Source: DATMER01 sp963741305 | GTDB taxonomy: Bacteria > Acidobacteriota > Thermoanaerobaculia > Multivoradales > UBA5704 | Assembly: GCA_963741305.1 (NCBI GenBank) | Contig: CAVUHL010000003.1 | Span: forward strand, 744,001 to 808,000 | Direction of reading: 5' to 3' | DNA: 64,000 bases | Shown here: in pieces, positions 34,858-41,647 of the stretch | Layout of the letters: each line of letters starts with the position of its first letter | How positions within the stretch are numbered: position 1 is the first letter of the stretch | Position numbers and translations under genes: made by a program | Notes under the pieces: model-generated | What the model was told of the DNA's origin: nothing | The model's database searches: none | Seen by the model: only the letters and a program-made list of their open reading frames with translations

Positions 34858-35060
34858 ATGCGCTTCTTCCAGGAGTGGATCGAGCGCCTTGACCGCCGTC
34901 CAGAGCGCCAGGCGGAGGCAACGCCCTGGCCGCCTACGATCGCCAGCTCATCGAAGCCGCGCTCCAGGAGACCGGAGGCAACATCAGCGAAGCCAGCCGT
35001 CTCCTCAAGGTCTCCCGCAACGGCCTCAAGCGAAAGATCCGCCGCCACGGGCTGGGGTAG
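34858..35060 (+). pseudogene. Fis-type helix-turn-helix protein, frameshifted
   Basis: The ATG at 34858 opens a frame MRFFQEWIERLDRRPERQAE; about 60-65 bases later the conserved part continues in another frame (from about 34,923): LAAYDRQLIEAALQETGG, then NISEASRLLKVSRNGLKRKI and a stop at 35,060. The second part is a textbook Fis/NtrC C-terminal DNA-binding helix-turn-helix. A single-base indel would rejoin the two. It lies directly behind regulatory module B, so if functional (programmed shift or sequencing error) it is the natural candidate for a local regulator; if not, it is a relic. Confidence 0.6.
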
Positions 35061-35205
35061 CCCCCTCTCCCCCTCGGGTAGACCCCTCGCCCTCTCGGGT
35101 AGACTGAGTCACTCGGGTAGATTCCCGAGTCGCTCGGGTGCATCCCCGAGTCGCTCGGGTGCATCCCCGAGTCGCTCGGGGCGATCCCCAGGTCTCTACC
35201 CGGTC
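35061..35205. repeat. tandem hairpin repeats (21-bp unit GAGTCGCTCGGGTGCATCCCC)
   Basis: First a set of CTCGGGTAGAC units, then two to three units of a 21-bp repeat (GAGTCGCTCGGGTGCATCCC plus C) ending at the stop of the convergent gene. The CTCGGG/CCCGAG arms can pair. It separates the HTH gene from the convergent 35,204-35,692 gene. Confidence 0.7.
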
Positions 35206-35692
35206 AATCGCACAAGGGCGCGCATTGAGAAAATGCTTCGTTAGCGCAGAGCTGGTCCCAAAAAACGGCACAGCAGAAACCGTCACGTTCGCAGACGATG
35301 TCCGAACAGCTTTGGGGCGCGCAGCCTGGGGTGTCATGGGCTAGACAGCAGGATGAGACGCACACCCCCGTCTCTGGTGTGCAGATTCCTCCAGGTCCGC
35401 ACACTACTGGCGGGTGCTCGGCCAAGCACGCGCAATCCCCACTGCTGGGATCAACGTCCTGAGTGCATGCGTTCCCGTCGTCGCAGAGCGCCTGGCAGTT
35501 TTCTCCGCAGGTGCCTGCGAGGTCGCCATGCCCCAAGTGGGCCTGCAGGGCGTTCTCGCTGATGTTGATGGTGTGGAAGTTGGCCGGGTTGCCGGGTGGT
35601 CTGTGGCAGACGTTGACTTTGGCGGCCCAGGCCGGAGCGCTGAGGACAGAGAGCGTGAGCAGCAGGGTACAGCTCAGGATTCTGAGTCTCAT
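35204..35692 (-). CDS. secreted Cys-rich protein, paralogue of the EGF acceptor's N-terminus
   Basis: 162 residues from ATG 35692 (AAGGAAA upstream). Signal peptide 1-21 (LLLTLSVLSAPAWA), then KVNVCHRPPGNPANFHTINI and ENALQAHLGHGDLAGTC, a module also found at the start of the EGF protein at 37,986. The rest is Cys-rich (LCDDGNACTQDVDPSSGDCA, then CCLAHDTPGCAPQSCSDIVC). No EGF domain. In the absence of the group II intron it would be divergent from the EGF operon across module C; the intron now separates it from those palindromes by 2 kb. Confidence 0.75.
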   Translation of the reverse strand: MRLRILSCTLLLTLSVLSAPAWAAKVNVCHRPPGNPANFHTINISENALQAHLGHGDLAGTCGENCQALCDDGNACTQDVDPSSGDCACLAEHPPVVCGPGGICTPETGVCVSSCCLAHDTPGCAPQSCSDIVCERDGFCCAVFWDQLCANEAFSQCAPLCD

Positions 35693-35756
35693 GACGTGCT
35701 GTTTCCTTTCGACGAAAGTGTCCAGAAAGCTCGGGCGACTACAAGTGCTAGACGAT

Positions 35757-37786
35757 GTGCGCCAGGGTAAGCCTGGGAGAGGGGGAAGCGATGTAGACAA
35801 GCGTCGACAGAGCGGAAACTTCTCAGATGGGACCCGGCAGGTGAAAGCCCTGCCCGGCAAAGGTTGGCCACCAGCCGGAAGCGAGTCTTGCGTGGGCCTA
35901 TCCCGCGAGGGCGCCTGCGAAGCGTAGACAGCGAGGCCGAAGGCCGTGTGAATGAGCCTCGAAAGGCACATGTCGTTGGGGTCGTCCTTGTATCGTTAAG
36001 GGGCGGCAGCACTCCTGTGCCTCAATGGCCTGGCACGAGGAGCCCGACCGGGGTCAAAGAGCACGGCATACGGCTACCGGGGTCGCTCCAGGAACCTGGG
36101 AGATCCTGCCATCTCCGCCGAAGAAATCGCCGGTGTGGGTCCCGGCTGACCAAAGATCCAGGCTTGCGGCCGGGAGCGTCCCCATGTCGCAAGAACGAAC
36201 CGGGGGGCGCACAGGCGGTACGGCCATGACAAGGGTAACCGAGCCTGGCCGGAGGGTTGGCGGGAAGTCAGAGAGCTCAATAGTACCGTTGAAGCCGGGG
36301 AACCGCCCCGAGGGACCCGGTGGAGGGAAGGGAGCTCCGGGGCACGGAACCGAACGGAGGGATAGATGTCGGGATCGCCGAATCTCGGGAGCATCTCAAC
36401 GCGACTTCGTCGGATAGCACAGTTGGCGAGGGAGGCCCCAGAACGGTCGTTTTTGAGTCTGGCTCACTACATCGATGAGTACTGGCTCCAGGAAGCCTAT
36501 TCCCGGACTCGCAAGGACGGGGCGGCGGGTGTAGACGGCACGACGGCCAAGCAGTACGCGGAGCAGTTGGGGGCCAACCTCGGCTCGCTCCTGGACCGCT
36601 TCAAGTCGGGCCAATACCAGGCGCCACCGGTCAAGCGGGTCCACATCCCGAAAGGGACCGGTGACCAGACCCGGCCGATCGGGATTCCCACCTTTGAAGA
36701 CAAGGTGCTTCAACGGGCCGTTGCGATGGTGCTGGAAGCCATTTACGAGGAGGACTTTTTGGCCTGCTCGTACGGTTTCCGGCCGGGTCGCTCGGCTCAT
36801 GAGGCGCTGCGCGATTTCTGGCGGGAGCTGATGAGAATGGGTGGTGGGTGGGTGTTGGAGGTGGATATCCGGAGCTTCTTTGACGAGCTGGACCATGGCC
36901 ATCTGAGGACCTTTCTCGACCGCAGGGTGCGCGACGGTGTGATCCGTCGGGCGATCGGCAAGTGGCTGCAGGCGGGTGTGTTGGAAGAGGGGCACTTGAG
37001 GCATCCGGTCACAGGGACTCCGCAAGGCGGGGTCATCTCGCCGTTGTTGGCCAACATCTACTTGCATGAAGTGGTGGACCGCTGGTTCGAAGAAGAGGTC
37101 AAGCCGCGCCTTGGAGGGCGGGCTGTCCTGATCCGCTACGCAGACGATCTTGTGATCGCCTTCGCCGGGGAAAAGGACGCTCGTCGCGTGGAGGAAGTGC
37201 TACCGAAACGACTCGCTCGCTTCGGACTGCAACTTCACCCCGACAAGACCCGGCTGGTGCGCTTCCAAGCTCCACGAGCCGAGGAGAAACCGCCTCGGCC
37301 CGAAGGGCCGGGCGCCTTCACCTTCCTCGGGTTCACGCACTACTGGGGCAAGAGCCGCAAAGGCAACTGGGTGGTCAAGCGCAAGACAGCCGCGAGCCGC
37401 TTGACTCGGTCGTTGAGCAGAGTCCGGCAGTGGTGTCGCCGTTGTCGGCATGAGCCCGTGGCTTGGCAACAGCGCCAGCTGTCGCGCAGCTTGCGCGGGC
37501 ATTACGCCTACTACGGAATCACGGGCAACTTCCGGTCGCTGACCAACTTCCATCGACAGGTCACACGGGAATGGCGCAAATGGCTGAACCGGCGATCGCA
37601 GAAGGCGAGGATGATTTGGGAGCGGTTCAACCGCCTCTTGGTCGAGTACCCGCTGGAGCGACCTCGGATCTTCCATGCCATCTGAAGTTGCGCAGCGAAT
37701 CCGTGCCTCGAAGAGCCGGATGCGGGAAATCCGCAAGTCCGGATCTGTGGGGGGCCCGGTCGGGCAACCGGCCGGGTCTACCCGAT
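35757..37786 (+). mobile_element. group II intron with intron-encoded reverse transcriptase
   Basis: The 5' end fits GUGYG as GTGCGCCAGGG at 35757. Upstream, the exon ends in GACGAT (IBS1, 35,751-35,756), which pairs with GTCGTC at 35,982-35,987 (EBS1) with one G-U pair. About 600 nt of structured RNA precede the maturase gene. Domain V lies at 37,713-37,745 (GAGCCGGA stem, GAAA-type loop in GCGGGAAATCCGC, AGTCCGGATC). Domain VI follows, with GTCTACCCGAT as the 3' end near 37,786. Exons flank it with GACGAT and TGATCGG. The insertion lies in the intergenic region between two divergent secreted-protein genes. Confidence 0.85.
36366..37685 (+). CDS. ltrA: group II intron reverse transcriptase/maturase
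   Basis: 439 residues inside the intron, with GGAGGG before the ATG. RT motifs: RPIGIPTFEDKVLQRAVAMV, CSYGFRPGRSAHEAL, GGWVLEVDIRSFFDELDH, GTPQGGVISPLLANIYL and the catalytic YADDLVIAF. The C-terminal part (RSLRGHYAYYGITGNFRSLT) is the maturase X domain. No HNH endonuclease domain is present, so mobility would rely on nicks or single-stranded DNA at replication forks. The protein binds its own intron RNA to assist splicing and then reverse splices into DNA. Confidence 0.92.
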   Translation: MSGSPNLGSISTRLRRIAQLAREAPERSFLSLAHYIDEYWLQEAYSRTRKDGAAGVDGTTAKQYAEQLGANLGSLLDRFKSGQYQAPPVKRVHIPKGTGDQTRPIGIPTFEDKVLQRAVAMVLEAIYEEDFLACSYGFRPGRSAHEALRDFWRELMRMGGGWVLEVDIRSFFDELDHGHLRTFLDRRVRDGVIRRAIGKWLQAGVLEEGHLRHPVTGTPQGGVISPLLANIYLHEVVDRWFEEEVKPRLGGRAVLIRYADDLVIAFAGEKDARRVEEVLPKRLARFGLQLHPDKTRLVRFQAPRAEEKPPRPEGPGAFTFLGFTHYWGKSRKGNWVVKRKTAASRLTRSLSRVRQWCRRCRHEPVAWQQRQLSRSLRGHYAYYGITGNFRSLTNFHRQVTREWRKWLNRRSQKARMIWERFNRLLVEYPLERPRIFHAI

Positions 37787-37808
37787 TGATCGGATTGCTC
37801 ATCGTAAC

Positions 37809-37935
37809 TGCCGCCTCCCGCCGTGTCCATCCTCTCTAGGGTGGAGATTTGCCTCCACCATCCACCCTAGAGAGGATGCCGATCTCCACCCTAGAGAGGA
37901 TGCGCGCGGCGCTTCGAGCTGCTAGCGTGACGGCT
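37809..37935. promoter_or_regulatory. palindrome regulatory module C (EGF-glycosylation operon; bidirectional before intron insertion)
   Basis: CTAG palindromes centred at 37837.5, 37868.5 and 37892.5 (spacing 31 and 24 bp). On the plus side GCTAGC begins at 37921, 28.5 nt from the last centre, with the conserved stretch GCGCGCGGCGCTTCGAGCT between. On the minus side a GTTACG box begins at 37808, 29.5 nt from the first centre, pointing at the gene 35,204-35,692, from which it is now cut off by the intron. The EGF gene starts about 94 nt after the last centre. Confidence 0.6.
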
Positions 37936-37985
37936 CTGGCAACAAGATTGATGAAGTTTTGTGCTCTTGGAAAAGGAGACCCGTC

Positions 37986-38810
37986 ATGAAATCCAGAGTC
38001 CTGAGCTGTACCCTGCTGCTCGCCTTCCTCGGCCTCGTCACGCCGGCCTGGGCGGCGAAGGTCAAGGTCTGCCACGTGCCGCCAGGCAACCCGAGCAACT
38101 TCCACACGATCACCATCAACGAAAACGCGCTGCAGGCCCACCTCGGCCACGGCGACCTCGCGGGCGAGTGCTCGGCGCACTGCGGCCAGCTCTGCGACGA
38201 CGGCAACGCGTGCACCATCGACGCCTGCGACTCCAGCGGCCACTGCGCGGCCACCCACCCGCCGGTCAACTGCAACGACAGCAACCTGTGCACCACCGAC
38301 ACCTGCAACCCTGCAACCGGCTGCTCCAACGCGTCGCGCACTTGCGCCGACACCGACCTGTGCACGGTCGACTCCTGCGATCCGCTCACCGGCGACTGCC
38401 TCTTCCTGGAGAAGTCCTGCTCCCCCGGCCAGACCTGCAACCCGGCGAACGGCAACTGCGAAGACGCCATTGACGAGTGCGCGTCCCAACCTTGCATCAA
38501 CGGGGATTGCACGGACGGGATCGGCAGTTTCACCTGCTCCTGCCTTCCCGGGTTTACCGGCGAGCTCTGCGAGACCGACATCGACGAGTGCGTGTCCAGC
38601 CCTTGCATCAACGGCGACTGCCAAAACGGGCCGAACCGATTCGATTGCCTCTGCTTCCCCGGGTGGACCGGCGTCCACTGCGATATCGACATCGACGAGT
38701 GCGAGTCCAATCCTTGCGCCAACGGCGCCTGCGTCGACGACGTGAACGGATACGCTTGCCTCTGCGAGCCCGGGTTTACCGGCGTCAACTGCGAGACGCC
38801 GATCGAATAG
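37986..38810 (+). CDS. secreted EGF-repeat protein: probable substrate of the adjacent O-glycosyltransferases
   Basis: 274 residues, AAGGAG before the ATG, signal peptide 1-23 (LSCTLLLAFLGLVTPAWAA). Residues 24-60 are the VCHVPPGNPSNFHTITIN module shared with the paralogue at 35,204. Residues 66-158 are Cys-rich DDGNACTxDxC repeats. Three calcium-binding EGF-like domains follow (161-195, 198-232, 235-269; each starts IDEC). Each contains the O-glucosylation sequence C-x-S-x-P-C (CASQPC 165-170, CVSSPC 202-207, CESNPC 239-244), the O-GlcNAc sequence C-x-x-G-x-T-G-x-x-C (Thr191, Thr228, Thr265) and the Asx-hydroxylation pattern C-x-[DN]-x4-[FY]-x-C-x-C. The O-fucose pattern is absent. EGF domains are rare in bacteria. 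Confidence 0.92.
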   Translation: MKSRVLSCTLLLAFLGLVTPAWAAKVKVCHVPPGNPSNFHTITINENALQAHLGHGDLAGECSAHCGQLCDDGNACTIDACDSSGHCAATHPPVNCNDSNLCTTDTCNPATGCSNASRTCADTDLCTVDSCDPLTGDCLFLEKSCSPGQTCNPANGNCEDAIDECASQPCINGDCTDGIGSFTCSCLPGFTGELCETDIDECVSSPCINGDCQNGPNRFDCLCFPGWTGVHCDIDIDECESNPCANGACVDDVNGYACLCEPGFTGVNCETPIE

Positions 38811-38844
38811 CGAGAGTCAGACCCGTGCCACGTCTCGCCCCGTC

Positions 38845-38864
38845 GCCGGAGCGCCTCCTCCGGC
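38845..38864 (+). other. stem-loop between acceptor and glycosyltransferase genes
   Basis: A 7-bp stem GCCGGAG / CTCCGGC with a 6-nt loop in the 79-bp gap after the EGF gene. It could reduce read-through so that the substrate is made in excess over the enzymes, or protect the upstream mRNA. No T-tract. Confidence 0.4.
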
Positions 38865-38889
38865 GGCGGGGGTTTGGAAAGGAAAGCTC

Positions 38890-40320
38890 ATGCACGCTCG
38901 AACCCGGCTCCCCGCGGCCCTCGCGGTCCTGCTGCTGGCGCTGCCGGCCGGTGCCGCACCTCTCCCCCCCGAGGAGCTTCACGGTCCCCGGGACGTGAGG
39001 TGCGAGAAGGGCGACGCAGGCGCGCAGAAAGGTTTCTGGGAAGCCGCTGACTGGGGCGTCGTTCCCCATTACCGCGAACGGCTGGTGGAGTATTGCGCCG
39101 GCGCCGGAGAACCCGTCTCGCCCTCCTCTCCGGCACTGCGCTGCACGCCCGACCTGAGCTTCTGCCAGGCGCGCCACGTGCGCATCGACGTGCCCGCGGC
39201 TGGCGCGGGCAGGGCCGTGGCCCTCTCGACAGCCTGCGCGCTGCAGAAAACCTTTCCACCCGGTGGCCGGTTCTTCGGCGGCATCTCCGATTGGACGCCG
39301 GAGCTGCCCGGCCTCCTGGGATCGGCGGAGCCCCGGCCTTGCGACGTGGTGGTCCGCGAGCCCACGCTGCTCATCAAGCCGGACAGCCGGGCCAACATCT
39401 ATCACGGCCTCTGCGATCACATAAATCTTTTCCTGTCGGCCTGGATCGCGGGCTGGCAGGACGCGGACGACCTGCAGATCGTCAACTGGGAGCCGGCGTC
39501 CATCGCCGAGCGCGTCTCCTCGGGCTGGTACGAGCTCTACGACGCCTTCACCACCCGGCCGGTGCGCCCGCTCGGCTTCTGGGCGGGCAAGAGCGTGTGC
39601 TTCGAAAACGTTGCGTTCGCGGTCAATCCGCGCGCCGCCGGGACCTTTTTCTACAACATGCCCGTGCCCGGCCGCGCCGAGCGCTGCCGCTCCGGCCCGG
39701 AGGGCTTCGTTCGCGCCTTCGCCGAGCGCACCCGGGCGCGGGTGCTCGCCCAACCGCCGCGCCGGCCCGGGGCGGTCGATCCGGTGCGCGTCAAGGTGAT
39801 GTCGCGCAGCGCCGGCACGGGGATGACCTCGGGCACCCGCCATGTGATCAATGAAGCCGAGCTGATCGCGGCCGTGCGCCGCCGGGTGCCCGGCATCGAG
39901 GTCGAGGTGGTCAACTTCGACTGGAACGGCCGCCCGCCGATCGCCGGCCAGCTCGCCCTGATGGCCGATACCGACGTGCTGGTGGGGATGCACGGCGCCG
40001 GCCTGGTTCACGCGCTGTGGCTGCCCGAGTGGGCGGTTCTCTTCGAGATCTACAACTGCGGCGACGTCAACACCTACTCCGACCTCGCCCGCCTCGCCGG
40101 CATCGATTACCTCACGCTGCCGGAGGCCGGCGTCCGCCGCCAGGCGCCCGCGGTGCCGGTCGCCGAAGAGCGCCGGGCGAACCCCAAGTTCTGGAACTAC
40201 GAGGTGTCCGAGGACGCTTTCGTGGCCCGGATCGAGGAGGCGGTGCGGCGGGTGCGCGCCCATCCCGCCTCGCCGTTTGGCAAGCCCGCGCACGCGCAGG
40301 CGGAGGTGCGGCATGAGTGA
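38890..40320 (+). CDS. EOGT-like glycosyltransferase (GT61), exported: probable EGF O-GlcNAc transferase
   Basis: 476 residues with a signal peptide (LPAALAVLLLALPAGAAP). It follows animal EOGT from end to end as I know that family: LRCTPDLSFCQARHVRIDV, CDVVVREPTLLIKPDSRANI followed by YHGLCDHINLFLSAW, GTFFYNMPVPGRAERC, then the GT61 core LMADTDVLVGMHGAGLVHAL and WAVLFEIYNC, and NPKFWNYEVSEDAF near the end. EOGT moves GlcNAc from UDP-GlcNAc to Thr/Ser between Cys5 and Cys6 of EGF domains. The acceptor gene just upstream has that sequence in all three EGF domains. It overlaps the next gene by 8 bp. Confidence 0.9.
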   Translation: MHARTRLPAALAVLLLALPAGAAPLPPEELHGPRDVRCEKGDAGAQKGFWEAADWGVVPHYRERLVEYCAGAGEPVSPSSPALRCTPDLSFCQARHVRIDVPAAGAGRAVALSTACALQKTFPPGGRFFGGISDWTPELPGLLGSAEPRPCDVVVREPTLLIKPDSRANIYHGLCDHINLFLSAWIAGWQDADDLQIVNWEPASIAERVSSGWYELYDAFTTRPVRPLGFWAGKSVCFENVAFAVNPRAAGTFFYNMPVPGRAERCRSGPEGFVRAFAERTRARVLAQPPRRPGAVDPVRVKVMSRSAGTGMTSGTRHVINEAELIAAVRRRVPGIEVEVVNFDWNGRPPIAGQLALMADTDVLVGMHGAGLVHALWLPEWAVLFEIYNCGDVNTYSDLARLAGIDYLTLPEAGVRRQAPAVPVAEERRANPKFWNYEVSEDAFVARIEEAVRRVRAHPASPFGKPAHAQAEVRHE

Positions 40321-41647
40321 GAGGGCCGAGCGCCTCGAAGTGGCGGCCTGGCTCCTGTTCGCCATTTCGCTCGGCGCCATGGAGGGCGGCGTCGTCAGCG
40401 TCATGGTCAAGACCTTCTATGGGCACGCCGTCGATGCGCTCACCCTCGACTACTCGGTGGCGGTGCTGGTGGGTGCGCCGCTCATGGCCGGCATCACCAG
40501 CCTGGGCTGGGCCGCGGCGGGCTTGCGGCGCCAGCCTTCCCGGCTCCTGGTGCATCTCCAGGTCCTCTGCGTGGCGTGCCTGCTGCTGCTGGCCGCCGCG
40601 CCGCGCAATGTCGCCGGCCTCGCCATGGTAATCACGGGCGCGGTCTCGGCGCGGCTGCTCTGGTCGGGTGTGCTCACCCTGCGCACCTCCGTGTGGCGGC
40701 AATGCTACGACCGCGAGCGGCGCGCCGTTCTGGCAGGCCGCGTGGTCGCGGTCCACTACCTTGCAGCCGCCGCGACCGGCGCGCTGGTGGGCGCCCTGGT
40801 GGACAAACGGCCGGCCGCGCTCCCCGGCCTCTACCTGCTGATCGCGGGGCTCGGCCTGACCGGCGCCCTCCTGTACCGCCACCTGAGCCGCGCCGCCGGT
40901 CCGGAGCCCGTTCCCATGCCCGCGGCGAGCGAGAGCAGGAGCGGCGCGGGTGCCCTGCGCACGGCCGGCGCGATCCTGCGCGAAGACCCGGCCTACCGCC
41001 GCTATCTCGCCTGGCTGTTCGTGCTGGACAGCGGCGTCCAGATGGTTCCGGCGCCGCTGCTCATCTGCTTGGCGGAGCGCTTTTCGCTGACGCACATCGA
41101 GCAGATCCTGCTCATTACCGCCATGCCCATGGCCGTGGTGCCGCTGGCCATGCCGTTCTTCGCCCGCCGGCTCTCGCGCGTTCACGTGATCCGTTTCCGC
41201 GCCTTCCATAGCTGGTCCTACGCGGGCGCGCTCGCGCTCTCCGTGGCCGGACTGGCGCTGCGCTCCGAACCCTGCCTGTGGCTCGGAGCCGCGCTGCTCG
41301 GCATCGGCTATGCCGGCGGATCGCTCGCCTGGCACCTGGGCCATCACGATTTCGCGACGCCCGCCAAGGCTCCTCATTACATGGCTCTGAACGTCACCCT
41401 CAATGGCGTGCGCGGCTTTCTCGCGCCCGCGGCCGGCGTCAGCCTCTACCGCCTGGCCGAGCACTGGGTGCCCGGCCAGGGGCCGCTGGCTCTCCTCCTG
41501 CCGCTCGCTCTCGCCCTGGCCGGCGCGCTCGGCTTCTCGCGCATGGCCCGCCGGCACCTCCCGATCGCCGAGGGACGGATCGAGACAGCCGGCGAGCCCG
41601 CGGCCGTCTCTCCAAACCTGCGGCCTTTCCAAGGAGCGCTCGGATGA
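40313..41647 (+). CDS. MFS transporter of the EGF-glycosylation operon
   Basis: 444 residues from ATG 40313, which overlaps the GT61 stop by 8 bp and has CGGAGGTG upstream; the end overlaps the next gene by ATGA. About 11-12 hydrophobic spans, weakly MFS-like (LVGAPLMAGITSLGWAAAGL, RRAVLAGRVVAVHYLAAAAT, LLGIGYAGGSLAWHLGHHDF). It lacks a substrate-telling motif. Because the neighbouring enzymes are exported and need nucleotide sugars, or because their product must be moved, a role in supplying donor or precursor across the inner membrane is a fair guess, no more. Confidence 0.75.
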   Translation: MSERAERLEVAAWLLFAISLGAMEGGVVSVMVKTFYGHAVDALTLDYSVAVLVGAPLMAGITSLGWAAAGLRRQPSRLLVHLQVLCVACLLLLAAAPRNVAGLAMVITGAVSARLLWSGVLTLRTSVWRQCYDRERRAVLAGRVVAVHYLAAAATGALVGALVDKRPAALPGLYLLIAGLGLTGALLYRHLSRAAGPEPVPMPAASESRSGAGALRTAGAILREDPAYRRYLAWLFVLDSGVQMVPAPLLICLAERFSLTHIEQILLITAMPMAVVPLAMPFFARRLSRVHVIRFRAFHSWSYAGALALSVAGLALRSEPCLWLGAALLGIGYAGGSLAWHLGHHDFATPAKAPHYMALNVTLNGVRGFLAPAAGVSLYRLAEHWVPGQGPLALLLPLALALAGALGFSRMARRHLPIAEGRIETAGEPAAVSPNLRPFQGALG

